NCBI GenBank assembly: GCA_933228675.1
Contig: OW121741.1
Location: forward strand, 72,490,629-72,554,628
Direction of reading: 5' to 3'
Length of the DNA stretch: 64,000 bases
DNA from: Stomorhina lunata
Taxonomy: Eukaryota; Arthropoda; Insecta; Diptera; Rhiniidae
Of the stretch, positions 33,301 to 45,566 are shown piece by piece (positions within the stretch are counted from its first letter, which is position 1; every line of letters starts with the position of its first letter). The position numbers and the translations under genes were made by a program. The notes beneath the pieces were generated by a model. It was not told where the DNA came from. It worked only from the letters and a program-made list of their open reading frames with translations, and ran no database searches.

Positions 33301-34874
33301 TCGCAAAATGACCTTTGATTAGTTAAATTGGGAAGTCTAAGGACCTCTAGTGTTCCGTAGCCAAAGATGCCGTGCGTCACAAAGAGCGTCCCTTCCATGT
33401 TATTTGAATAACAATTTGACTATGAAAAGGCTTTAATATTTTTCAATGTATTATACTGCAGTAAATTCTGAAGTACGATTTTTTTATTTATTTACCTTAT
33501 AAAATTTGTCTTTATTAATAAATACATTAATATAAATACTTATCTATTTTCCAATAACTTACATTATGAACCAAAATTCTTTTATATTGAAATTTATATT
33601 GCATCTCCAAATAAATAAATTCTTAAACTTGTATAAGAGGATCAGATATTTTTAATGGCAAAGAATGGGTAATGAAATACATTGAGTCATTGCCCACAGT
33701 TATTTAAATTGGAAGAAACTTTCACAAATAAGAATGTGGAGAAATTTCAAAACTACTTCATCCATTTTTTATTTAATTTATTGTATTGTTTTTGTATAAG
33801 TTGTTATTGATTGAAATTTCGGTAAAACCAAAAATACTCCAATTTTTCCCTATAAGAACAAATTTTACAGTTTGGGGCCGGATGCGGCACGCCTCCCCCT
33901 AATGCAATCTAAACAAAATTTTGTATAAAATATTTTTTGTAACGGAAAACATTTCTTAGGAAAAATTAAGGTTAAATTTTTAATAAATAAGGTACACTCC
34001 AATTTTTATGTACATATATATAAGTAAATGTAAAAATTGTTATAAATTTAAATATTATTTATTATTTAAATATGTATATGTGTTTATGTTATTTAAAATA
34101 TTTTTGTAAAGTTATGAAAAGATATTAATAAAAATACTTTATACCATTTTTTTATACTTTTATTTTATAAAGGGGATATATATATATATTTTAGAAAATA
34201 ATTTTACTTAATTTTAGTACTTTTTCTTGTATTATTTAGGAAATATATAATTCAGATAAGTATATAATTTACTGAAAACTAGAAATAAGTTTTATTAATG
34301 TAGGAAATATTTCATACTGGGAATGAATATTTTACTATAAATAAGTATTAAACTTATTTATTTTCTGACTGTTTTTCTCACTTTTAAGGAAAATATTTCC
34401 TAAAAATTATAAATTTTTTATAAGATCAAAATAAATAATTTACTGGATTTTAGTAATCTTTTTCTACTATCGTAGGAAATTTGAACAAGTTTACTGCAGT
34501 TTTTACTTGTTTTAAGTAAAAATAAATTATCTTTTAACTAAAATGAAGGAAAATTTTCCTTATTTATAGCATTGATAAATATTTATCTGAACTAAATTAA
34601 AGGAAATATTTACTTGTTTTTAAGAAGTTTCAGATAAAATATGAACTAAATAATAGTAATTTTTTTTAATTTTTTAAGTTAAATTTTATTTGATTTTAGT
34701 TAAAATTTGTTTAATATAAGAAATTTTGTCAAAAACTTAAGGAAATTTTTTTCTTGGAATTAAGGAATTTTTTTACTTAATTGCTGTAAAAACGGCTTTG
34801 GCGCCATACGACAACCATTTTTTCCTCAAATTTAGTAAATTTTCCTATATTTTAGTTCATTTTTTTTCTGGGTG
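30301..34874. mobile_element. Large AT-rich element with inverted termini and TA duplication
   Basis: The left end CACTCAGAAAAAAGACATG and the right end (complement of CACCCAGAAAAAAAATGAAC) form imperfect inverted repeats continuing with ACTAAATTTGAGG. TA flanks both (30299-30300, 34875-34876). The subterminal kilobases on each side are full of short recurring motifs such as TTCCTAAAAATTAGTT and its complement. No transposase is seen. An RTE relic lies inside. The boundary call rests on the matching ends; the AT-rich composition raises the chance of spurious similarity. Confidence 0.6.
31440..32600 (-). pseudogene. RTE-type LINE relic (leader, endonuclease start, RT and C-terminal pieces)
   Basis: Read leftward: leader with CTCAACTGTGGTC and CTAGTAACCCGCTCC (32270-32400), endonuclease start ISTWNIRNLNRGGAPIQL and DKYKCDMIAL (about 32095-32195), a deletion, then reverse transcriptase DKGDKSICANFRGIGLLSIA, YKITSILCARLK, IIGASQCDFRPGKST (31850-32040), EVTAAFSGIE, and LYGAESWAL near 31480. 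Stops and frameshifts are frequent. These blocks are diagnostic for the RTE-type LINEs common in flies. It links the orphan leader and tail segments at 2408-2860, 21385-21825 and 50945-52500 to one family. Confidence 0.78.
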
Positions 34875-34876
34875 TA

Positions 34877-36535
34877 ATTTCAAAAACTTCCATATGCATA
34901 TTTGGTCCTTTTTTTGGTACCAATTGAATTCGGTACATTTTATTAAAACGCAGTTAACATAATGTTCCTATTCATTAAACTTTTTGAGATGTTATTATTT
35001 TATCCCTTTTTTACCCATTTTGGGCCCAAAATCAAAAAGTACCAAATGTGTGTTTAATGTTTCTTTCACATCTATTGATTGCAGTACAAAGTTTCTTTCT
35101 ATATTCTTTAGTTTAAAATATAAGAGTGGGTTAATAGGGTACCAAAAAAACTATTTTCAATCTGTTTAACCGACTTTAGCGACTTAAAGATAATTTTATT
35201 CGCCATAATATTTTGTGATCTTTAAAAAAATCCAACTACTCGTTCTAAAGATATAATAAAATCAGTGGATCAGCCTTTGCAAGAATGAAAATTTTTTCAA
35301 ATATTTTTTGAAAAAATACGAAATTTTAAGAAAATTAAATTTCGAAAGTTTTTGTAATGAATAAAAAATATAAAGAGTTGCATTTTGTAAACTAGTGTTT
35401 TGGGAGGATTGGCTGGCTGATTATTGCATTTCTTTCATAGTCGATGCTTGGTCGTTTTACAAATTCCACACCTTTCGTTTTCTCCATTTACTTAAGCTCA
35501 TCTTAAGACCAAAAAGGTCTGTTTCTTTTGTTTTTGGTGTTTTCTTATCAAGTCATTAATTAATAAACTCATACTCTTGTAATTTGTCATAAATTTACAA
35601 ATTTATGTTTAAAGACAACAAATTACGAGCTTCACTCTGTATCCAAATGCGGCTAAGGCATTTTAATTTTCTTCATCCACATGTTACAGTAAAAGCTCTA
35701 ACGAAAAGCTTTAACCTTATATTCAATTTTAATCTTTTCATAAGTCCCTCGTCCCAAGATTTGACTGAAACCATCTCTAAATGTTTATAAACATCAGGGT
35801 TTGGTTTAAATACTTACTCTTACATACTTGCATTTTTCGTTCATTTTACGATAATTTCATTAGGTTCTTTTTTTTCTTCTTCACTAAAGCAAAATATTTA
35901 GTCTTTTGGTTGACTCGCTTTAAATTACTTCTCTTATCTGGCCGAGGAACATAAAGCTCGTAAAGTATTTGAGTTATTAACGACAAATTTATTTCGCTTC
36001 TGATAAGAGTAAAATATGTACGATTTAGTACAAGTACAAATATTTTTGTACATTTTGCCATTTTAAAGAAATGTTTTCATATCAAAATTTAAATAAAAAT
36101 TATTGGCAAAACCCATCGTTGAAATGGAGTTTAATAGACATTTTGAAGTAGATAATATTTTTTATAATTTACCTTCTTCATTCATTATGTATTGAATTGA
36201 ACTTTTGTATAAAAACTACATATTATGAATTTTTAATGAAGGCCTTTTTGCAGATGCTTTTAAAGATCTTTTACCAAATCATATCATAAATAATAATTTA
36301 AATATTAAGATGAAAAAATTTTGATAAATAGATTCATTTTAGATACATTTCTATGGTAATTTATTTTCTATTTCTTTGATATTTCCTGTGAAGTCCGGTT
36401 AGACGTTCAAAGTACCATTTTTATTATATGATCTAAAGCTGAGAATATTCTAAATTAAATAAACCATGTATAAAGAATCCATGTATAACTTACTATTTGA
36501 TTAACAATAAAGTAATTGAAGTGGAAATACCCAAT
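34877..36535. other. No recognised element or gene
   Basis: AT-rich, with short frames only (for example 35605-35790 plus, 35846-36061 minus) and no domain I can recognise. Candidate unique host DNA. Confidence 0.4.
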
Positions 36536-36539
36536 TTTG

Positions 36540-36668
36540 TTAAATGGTGGGAGCAAGGGCCAAATATGGAACGATTTTATTAAAGTTTAGCAATTTGTTT
36601 GCAGTTTGTATAGAAATTATGTATGCAACAAACAAGCATACCATTATCGTTATCTTCTGTGCTTTTTT
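36540..36668 (-). mobile_element. DINE-1-like fragment (family A)
   Basis: GGCCAAATATGGAACGATT, TTAGCAATTTG and AGAAATTATGTATGCAA match the complement of 45300-45380 in the full copy. The match stops where the minisatellite begins, so the array grew within or next to this element. Confidence 0.55.
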
Positions 36669-38790
36669 TCAAAAATTTTTCTATAGAAAATTTTTTATCA
36701 AAAATTTTTTTATAGAAAATTTTTTTATAGAAAATTTTTTTATAGAAAATTTTTTTATCAAAAATTTTTCTATAGAAAATTATTAAAAATTTTTCTATAG
36801 AAAATTATTAAAAATTTTTCTATAGAAAATTTTTTTGTCAAAAATTTTTCTATAGAAAATTTTTTAAATTTTTTCAATAGAAAATTTTTTTATAGACAAT
36901 TTTTTTATCAAAAATTTTTTCATCAAAAACTTTTCTATAGAAAATTTTTTCATCAAAAATTTTTCAATAGAAAATTTTTTCATCAAAAATTTTTCTATTA
37001 AAAATTTTTTTTATCAAAAATTTTTTTATAGAAAATTTTTTTATCAAAAAGTTTTTTATCAAAAATTTTTTTATCAAAAATTTTTCTATAGAAAATTATA
37101 AAAAATTTTTCTATAGAAAATTATTAAAAATTTTTCTATAGAAAATTTTTTCATCAAAAATTTTTCTATAAAAAATTTTTTCAATTTTTTCAATAGAAAA
37201 TTTTTTTATAGACAATTTTTTTTATCAAAAATTTTTTCATCAAAAACTTTTCTATAGAAAATTTTTTCATCAAAAATTTTTCTATAGAAAATTTTTTCAT
37301 CAAAAATTTTTCTATAGAAAATTTTTTCATCAAAAATTTTTCTATAAAAAATTTTTTTATCAAAAATTTTTTTATAGAAAATTTTTTTATCAAAAAATTT
37401 TTCTATAGAATTTTTTTTTTTTTTCAAAAATTTTTCTATAGGAAATTTTTTTATCAAAAATGTTTCTATAGAACATTTTTTTTTATCAAAAATTTTTCTA
37501 TAGAAAATTTTTTTATCAAAAATTTTTCTATAGAAATTTTTTTTATCAAAAATTTTTCTATAGAAAATTTTTTGATCAAAAATTTTTTTATAGAAAATTT
37601 TTTCATCAAAATTTTTCTATAGAAAATTTTTTTTATCAAAAATTTTTCTATACAAAATTTTCTTATCAAAAATTTTTTTATAAAATATTTTTTCATCAAA
37701 AATTTTTCTATAGAAAATTTTTTCATCAAAAATTTTTCTATAGAAAATTTTGTCATCAAAAATTTTTCTATAGAAAATTTTTTTATCAAAAATTTTTTTA
37801 TCAAACATTTTTTTATCAAAAAATTTTTCTATTGAAAATTTTTTTATCAAAAATTTTTCTATAGACAATTTTTTTATAGAAAATTTTTTTTATCAAAAAT
37901 TTTTCTATAGGAAATTTTTTTATCAAAAATGTTTCTACAGAAAATTTTTTTTTATCAAAAATTCTTCTATAGGAAATTTTTTTTATCAAAAATTTTTCTA
38001 TAGAAAATTTTTTTATCAAAAATTTTTCTATATAAAATTTTTTTTTATCAAAAATTGTTCTATAGAAAATTTTTTTTATCAAAAATTTTTCTATAGAAAA
38101 TTTTTTATCAACAAATTTTAATCGAAAATTTTTATAGAAAAATATTTTTATCGAAAAATTATCTCTAAAACATAATTTTTATCGAACAGTTTTCCCAAGA
38201 AAATTATTTTCATTAAAAATTTTTCTATAAAAAATTTTTTGGATCGAAAATAGCTAAAAAATAAAATATCTAAAATTGTTTAATATTTGAATTTATTTCT
38301 GTTTTGAAAAATATTCCCAATATTTACAAAAATAAAAAAAATGTCTATAGAAAAATTTCTTTATCAAAAACTTTTCTATAGAAAAATTTTTTTATCAAAA
38401 ACTTTTCTATAGAAAATTTTTTATCAAAAATTTTTCTATAGAAAATTTTTTTATCAAAAATATTTCAATTTTTTTATCAAAAATATCTCTATAGAAATTT
38501 TTTTTTATCAAAAATTTTTCTATAGAAAATATTTTTATCAACAATTTTTCTATAGAAAATATTTTCATCAAAAATTTTTCTATAGAAAATTTTTTTATAT
38601 AAAAAATTTTTGGATCGAAAATATCTAAAAAAAAATAAAATATCTTAATTTTTTTTTATCAAAAATTTTTCTATAGAAAATATTTTTATCAACAATTTTT
38701 CTATAGAAAATATTTTCATCAAAAATTTTTCTATAGAAAATTTTTTTATATAAAAAAATTTTTGGATCGAAAATATCTAAAAAAAAATAA
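36669..38790. repeat. 30-bp-period AT minisatellite
   Basis: About 2.1 kb of units such as AAAATTTTTCTATAGAAAAT followed by TTTTTCATCA, with length variants of one or two bases. Each unit includes the palindrome TCTATAGA. Because the period is a multiple of three, several frames stay open and give repetitive peptides (KIFYRKIFD type), which I regard as spurious. Near 38231, 38610 and 38765 a longer block (GGATCGAAAATATCTAAAAA) recurs, indicating higher-order duplication. Confidence 0.9.
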
Positions 38791-39790
38791 AATATCTTAA
38801 ATTGTTTAAAATTCGAATTTATTTCCGTTGTGAAAAATATTCCCAATATTTACAAAAATATTCCCAATATTTACAAAAATAATAGTGTCGTGGCAACAAT
38901 GTTCGAGATTATATTTCTTTGTTCTCTCAAACCAATAACTCAAACCATGTATTTTATTGCTATAAATTGGATTTTGATTTGTTTCTTGCCTATTTTGTTT
39001 TTGTCTTTTTTTAACAAAGCGGCACCAACGATCTCTGTTAACATCCAAAATCCAACTGAATGATTTTAATACTCATTTTCACGTGTTTAATGACCGTGGT
39101 ATTGAAGATAATTAAAAAAATTCATCGGCTAAAAAATAAAAAAGACCAGAAGTCATGACAAAAAAAACGCAAAAAAATGTTTGGAGCCAAATATCTCTGA
39201 AACTGTAAGAGATAAAGTAATACAGTAAGCATGTTTTTACTTAAGCTTTAAAGAAGTTTTTTAAAAATGTAAATATCTTTCAGATCGTACCAAATTGGCT
39301 ATAGTTTTACAGACACAAATGTTTTACATACCCGAGGTGTGCAACTTTGTTCGACTGTAGAGCCCACTTTGCTACTGATAGATTTGTCATTTAGCATTGC
39401 CATTAAAGCCTATCTCCTCTTTTACTGATGTTTCAAATTTCAGCAAAATATGTTAAGTAGCTTAGAAACTGCAGAGTTAATACCAAAAAAAGCTCATTTG
39501 CACCTCTGCACTGTGGACTGTGACTTAGTCGTTAGCTGTACAAATAGATTTATATAATACACTGGGATTAAGTGCGAATAATTTTGCTTTTAAATACATA
39601 TTTACTATCCCGTAAATTTTGTATATTTTTTTAAAATTTCATTCTAATATTAAAAATTGTCTGATATTGTTATTTTATTGAACCTATATTCTTTAAAGCC
39701 GATTAAAGTTGGACATTTGCCAATAAAGTGTTGCAAATTCTATATTTCCAAAAATGACCCAACAAAAATTAGTCATCTTTTTCTTATTCT
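38791..39790. other. Spacer with a dispersed repeat
   Basis: No gene recognised. The stretch at 39170-39560 has a diverged direct counterpart at 47210-47600 (see that entry). AATATTCCCAATATTTACAA is duplicated at 38838-38880. Confidence 0.45.
39170..39560 (+). repeat. Dispersed repeat shared with 47210-47600
   Basis: Shared landmarks in the same order: AGAGATAAAGTAATACAGTA with AGAGATAGCGTTGTACTGTA, GTGCAACTTTGTTCGACTG with GTGCTCAACTTTGGCTTAG, and a CTTTGCACC / TTTGCACC block. No ends or coding seen. Confidence 0.5.
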
Positions 39791-39791
39791 A

Positions 39792-41072
39792 TCTTCTATA
39801 TCTATAAAAAAATGTTCGCGTCTGTTTGTCTGAAACTAGCGGATCGACTTTTCTGAAATTTTGACAGTGTAGTATGGTGTGGCCGTTGGTGACTATAGGC
39901 TACATTTTTTTCGAAAACTCAAAATATAACTCATATATTAAAAATGACAAATATAGGCGACCGAGAGGCCCGATTTTTCTGAAAGTATGTTAAGGTGTGA
40001 CCGATGGATAAAATAGGCCAGATTTTTTTTTAAATCTCAAGTGGGCGTGACCCTCCCATATAAGTCAGATTTTAGAACATACAAATATGGATGATCAAAC
40101 CGACCGATTTTTCTGAAATTAAGACAGTGGAGTAAGGTGTGACCGGTTTTTCTGAAATTTAGACAGTGGAGTAAGGTGTGTCCGGTAGTTTAAATAGCCT
40201 ATAGTTTTTTCTGAAATCTCAATCAAGATTTTTCTGAAATTTAGACAGTATGTTAAGGTGTGACTGGTGGGTAAAATAAGCCAGATTTTTTTTTGAAATC
40301 TCAAGTGGGAATGACCCCTCCCATATAAGTCAGATTTGAAAAATTTCAAATATGGATGATCAAAACAACCGATTTTTCTGAAATTTTGACAGTATGTTCA
40401 GGTGTAACCGGTGGGCAAACTAGGTCAGGTTTTTTTTGAAATCTCATGTGGCCATGAGTCAAATATTTAAAATGACAAATATGGATGACTAAACTGACCG
40501 ATTACTCTGAAATTAAGACAGTATGGTAAGGTGTGACCGGTGGTTAAAATAGGAAAGGTTTTTTCTAAAATTTAAGTGGGCGGTGTCTCTCCCATATAAC
40601 TCATATATTAAAAATGACAAATATAGATGACCGATTTTTCAAAAATTTTTATTGTATGTGTATGACCGGTAGGTAAAATAGGCTTGGATTTAAATAAAAT
40701 AGGCTTGTAAGTCAAATATTACAAATGACAAATATGGATGATAAGATGAAAACTATTTAACCTAATTAATTAAAGTTTTAAATGTTGTTATTTTCATATT
40801 ATAGGATAGTTTTTCGCTTTTAAAATTGGACCAACGGTACCCGTGGCTGTACCACATTTTTTTCTAACTGTTTTTTTTTAGTCCAAGTTAGGATTATACA
40901 TTAAGAAAAATTTACCATATTTACCAAATATACAAATACATTAATAAAGGATTTATATTAAAAAATTAATAAAAATATTTCATAATTGTTAATTTTTAAA
41001 GAAAGTGTTAACACGGTAATACGTTAAAAACTTTAACTGCAAACCCGGGCAACGCCGGGTAAAATCAGCTAG
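39792..41072 (+). mobile_element. Non-autonomous Helitron, copy 2
   Basis: The 5' end is TCTTCTATATCTATAAAAAA after a host A, and the 3' end is hairpin CCCGGGCAACGCCGGG, then TAAAATCAG and CTAG before a host T. These fit Helitron rules (5' TC, hairpin, 3' CTRR, A/T target). Inside are about seven diverged units of 120-135 bp containing CCGATTTTTCTGAAATT, GACAGTATGTTAAGGTGTGA and GACCCCTCCCATATAAG. No Rep/helicase. The inverse copy is at 8346-9400. Confidence 0.88.
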
Positions 41073-43643
41073 TTATACCATTCACCAATAGGTGAAAGGG
41101 TATTATAAGTTTGTGATTCCGTTTGTAATTTTTTTATTAGTGATCGTAGACCCAATTAAAATTATACCGATTGACTCAGAATCGGGAGGAGAATCGATTA
41201 AGCGATGTCCGTCTGTCTGTCTGTCTGTCTGTCTGTCCCTCTGTCTGTCTGTTGAAATCAAGTTTCTGAAGCCCCTGGAGGATGGACTTACATAAATTAT
41301 ATATCAGATTTTACGAAATTCTCCCGCAATGAACGCTATTAAATTTCACTAAAATCGGTTTATAAACACCGAAAATATCGAAAAAATACCAAAAATTAGA
41401 CGAAAATGTTAAAATTTTTGATTGAAACACACTTTTAACTAACAAGAGAAAAAAGATACTCCTGGTGTACATGTGATAATACGTTATATATCAGATTGTA
41501 GGAAATAGTTTCCCAAAGCACTCTGTAAAATTTTATCAAAATCGGTCCATAAACAACTGAGATATCGCCAAAACACTGAATTTCATGTATCCCAAATTGC
41601 CCAAAGTTCGCATTAGAGAATGTTTGTTGAAAAAATGAAATGCAGAAATAGGAAAAACCATCCTCCTTTAGCACGGACCTACATAAATTTTATATCAGAT
41701 TTTAGGAAATTCCCCCGCCAAGTACATTATTAAATTTTATCAAAAGCGGTCCATAAACAATTGAGATATCGCCATAACACTGCATTTGATGTACAGCAAA
41801 TTGCCCAAAGTACGTGTCTAAGAAATTTTGTTTACATTTTGTAAGTATTGTTTCAGCGATATCTCAGGTGTTTATGGACCGATTTGATGAAATTTGACAT
41901 CGTTCTTTGTGTGAGGATTTTCTAAAATCTATACTCCACAAATCTGATTACGAATACAATTCAAACTGTACCGATCAACTCAGAATCGGCAGGAGAATCG
42001 ATTTCGCGACCTCCGTCCGTCCGTCCGTCTGTTTGTCCGTCTGTTTGTTTGTCCGTCCGTCCGTCTGTTTTTTGTCCGTCCGTCTACCTGTCTGTAATTT
42101 TTTCTGTTGTAGTCAAGTTTTTAGAGCTCCTGTTTTGTCGATATCTCAGGTGTTTATTTTGATGAAATTTAATAGCGTCCTTCGCAGGGGATTACCTAAA
42201 TCCTGATGCATTCGGTAATTTGTGGTAGATATAATTTAGCGTTTAAGCGATGGTGTTTTGATCGACAAAGATAAAATTCAATATCCTGAAATTTTGTGTA
42301 AAATCCAGAAGCTCCACAAATCTGATTTTAGCAGACAGACACTCTGCATTAATCTTAATTTTGTGTCCGACTTTTGAACATTATGATAACATTTGAGAAT
42401 GTATTATATATCAAATTATAGGTAATCTTCCTAGGAAGTACAAAAATGCAGCTAACCACATGATATCCGTCCAAAACCTACATATGTATGTAAGTATCTC
42501 ACATATCAACGAAAATTTAAATTTTTTAATTGCAATTGGGAGAAATCCGTTCACGTTTGACAATTGATCCCGTATAACTTCGCCTAAGATAAGATGATGA
42601 CATTTAGTATAAAGACGTTGTACAATATTGATATTCAGGGCAATAGCGCCTAAAATAAACTTTCTAGAGGGACAACATTTGACAAAAGTATTTCTGATCT
42701 CTTGAAAAGTTCGATATTGAAAATGGGCGAGCTCTATTCACATTTAGTGAAATCTCCCATATAACCCCGACCGGGAATCGATTTAATGCTGATAAATTAA
42801 ATCACATTAAAATTGCACAAGGAACTAGAGCAAAACTTTCCAAACATCCATCGGACAGGTCGAAAGAACAATACATCCCATATATTATTGATGAAGTGTT
42901 CATTTTAATTAATTAACTAACTTTAGCTTAATAAGTAAATCTATAACTTTTCCGACAAAGCTGATATCCATCCATTCAAAAGCTATATATTTCACGTATG
43001 TATCTAAAACTAAGAGTGTATACCCTATAATTTTAAGGCTTATCATTGTTAAAGCTTTGACCTAAATCAGTCCGCTAACTTCAGAGTTTTACATAACTAA
43101 TAATTAACTTTTAATAGTTGGACAATTCGTATGAATTAAAGTACACAACCCTCACTGGGCACTGTGTTTTTGGGTTGCATGCCAGAATACTTAAACTTCA
43201 TCAAATCGATGTGCTATTGCATATGTAAGGGCATCTACATTTTGAAGCATCTTTTCTGCATGGTTTGTCTGGTCTATCGAACTTTATTAAATGTTCGTAA
43301 AATATGTGTCTATTTTATTTCGAAGCTACTGGCTGGCTTAAATATGCATTCTCTACTTGTAGTCTAGTAATCATTATCTTTCACAAAGGGACCACTTTAG
43401 AACCCAAGTGAAGCTTCCCTAGACATCAGCCACCTGCCCAACCTAACCTTTGGGTGCATAACTATTCTAGATGATGACGCCACCGAAAAGCTTTTCTTTT
43501 TCCGACTCTTAATCTTAAAGACTCTTTGCATATAATGCTAGTATAACCAAATTTTGCTTGGCATTACATTAAGTACTTTTGCAGCATCATTGGTGAAGGG
43601 TATCCAAGATTCGGCAAAGCCGAATATACCACTCTTACTTGTT
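41073..43643 (+). mobile_element. DINE-1-like Helentron derivative (family B)
   Basis: It begins directly after the Helitron end with hairpin TATACCATTCACCAATAGG / GGTGAAAGGGTATTATAAG, then GACTCAGAATCGGGAGGAG and a GTCT/GTCC run at 41208-41252. It ends with TGGTGAAGGGTATCC, hairpin ATTCGGCAAAGCCGAAT and CTTACTTGTT at 43643. A second core with GACTCAGAA-like sequence and a GTCC/GTTT run sits at 41970-42092, so two elements may be merged. GATATCTCAGGTGTTTATGG repeats occur three times minus (about 41340, 41560, 41760) and twice plus (41860, 42133). No coding. Confidence 0.75.
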
Positions 43644-44760
43644 ATTTATAAAATAGTGAACCGATGCGATGCGACTGTGAAAAAAACTCTCTGTGCCAAA
43701 TTTCATCTTTTATTACCTCTAAGAGCAATAAGACCTTTAGCACGTAGACGCTGCTAGTATAAAGCTTTTTTGCGTCTTAGCACTTTAGCACTAGAAGGCC
43801 TCGCTGGTTTGCGTAGCAATGAATAATCATTTTTATTTCAAACATTACATTTTTCAAAATTCACTTAGGAAATTGTTGGAATTCGATTAAGAACAATTTC
43901 TAGATCCTGTAAATAAACTTCTCATTTCCAAAAAACTCTCAATACTCATTGTTATAAAGTGATTTTTGGGTATAATATTTTATAATCGTTAAACCGTCAA
44001 GATAATACGGATATATCGTAAAAAAGAAATGAGCCGACTTTCTAAACTTATGGGAACTAAAAATTTTGTGGTTGAAAAGAACATGATATATTGATATATC
44101 AAAGGTCTTAAATTTTGACTAGAAATGTAAGTGGAATTAAATGCTTGTCTCATCCTAAATGGAGCCAGCCACTTACTTTAAGTGCTTTCGAAATAAATTT
44201 CGAAAATAAGAAATTAAATGTTAAATGAATAAGTGCAACAACATCCTAGTGTAAATCTTAAATTTATATTTACAAGTAGTACTTATGTTTGTATATACAT
44301 ACTTCCATACATGCATTTCTATAAAGAATAAAATAAGTTGTTGCTGCAACAACTCAAGTATATAATTTATTGATACAACGAAGGCAACACTTCAAAATAC
44401 CGCTTGTAGCGCCAAAATGCTGGCAAGGAAATAATTCGAGTAGTTTGTATGAATGTCTGTCTGTCTACTTTTCTCAATGTTCTGAAGTATTTAAGTAAAA
44501 CAATTGTCATCATTTATAGCAACAACAAGAGACAAACATTTTACAAAATTCATTAAACTTCAAAAAGTCGGCGACTTTAAATACAAACGATTACCGCCAA
44601 CAAATAAAAATGTTGCATCAACTTATTAAAACAACAAAGGCAACAATATAACTAAATACTAATAAGGGGAATAAAGGAGGATCTACATTTCAAAATCTTG
44701 ATATTGACTAAAAATATTTTGATATTGAACTTGATAATTGATCGTGAAATCTTTTCTTGT
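43644..44760. other. Apparently unique DNA
   Basis: No element ends or domains recognised. Short frames only. Confidence 0.4.
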
Positions 44761-45566
44761 TATACCCTTCACCACCGTAGGTGGAAAGGGTATTATAAGT
44801 TTGTACTGATGTTTGTAACGCATAGAAATATTTGTCTTAGACCCACCTTTTAGTATACCAATAGACTTAGAATCACTTTCTGAGTCGATTTAGCGATGTC
44901 CATCCGTCCGTCCGTCTGGCTGGCTGGCTGGCTGGACCCCCATGTAAACCTTGTAATCAAACTACAGGTCGCAATTCTAAAGATAATTTGATGAAATTTG
45001 GCATAGATCATTTTTTTGATAATGGGACCATGGCTATTGAAATTGGTCAAAATCGGTCCATAATTTATGGTACCTCCCTTAGGTCCCACTTCCCGGAATT
45101 GCTATATTGGCCACAAATATCTATATTTTTTCATGAAATTTAAAACAAATACAGCTTATGTAAACCTAAATCACTGTACGAAATTTCGTTGAAATCGGTT
45201 CACATTTGACCATAGCTCCCATACAAACTCTTCTTTAAAAACGACCTAAATGAGACAAAAAATCACTAAAACGCTCGTAAATCTAAAGATAAAGAAAATT
45301 TTGAGTTTATTTTTTGCATACATAATTTCTGTAACAACTGTAATCAACGTGCCAAATTTCGAAATAATCGGCCCACATTCGATCCTAGCTCTCATATAAG
45401 TCCAAATGGCGGAAACAGCATAAATACATAAGTTTTGAGGAAATGTTTGTATGATGGCAAAATTTAGCAAATATTTGTCTTTATACAGGAAAAAGAACAC
45501 CTTTGACCATAATGGTGAAGGGTATCATATGGTTGGCTTGACCGACTATAGCGCTTTCTTACTTGT
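44761..45566 (+). mobile_element. DINE-1-like Helentron derivative (family A), full-length copy
   Basis: The reference copy for this family, 806 bp. 5' hairpin TATACCCTTCACCACCG / GGTGGAAAGGGTATTATAA, core CACTTTCTGAGTCGATTTAG with GTCC and GGCT tetranucleotides (44900-44935), blocks GGGACCATGGCTATTG and CCCACTTCCCGGAATTG, the middle AATCACTAAAACGCTCG, the pre-terminal TGGTGAAGGGTATCA, and the 3' hairpin GGTTGGCTTGACCGAC with CTTTCTTACTTGTT. Layout and end motifs parallel Drosophila INE-1. Non-coding; replication would need Helentron Rep/helicase in trans. Confidence 0.88.

Noticed and set aside
36669..38790. Regular repeats as a CRISPR array
   Set aside because: No unique spacers between repeats, no cas genes, and the sequence is eukaryotic; a plain minisatellite.
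36544..38846. Series of long open frames giving Lys/Phe/Ile/Tyr-rich repetitive peptides
   Set aside because: They are frames through a 30-bp tandem repeat and occur in several overlapping registers; not genes.
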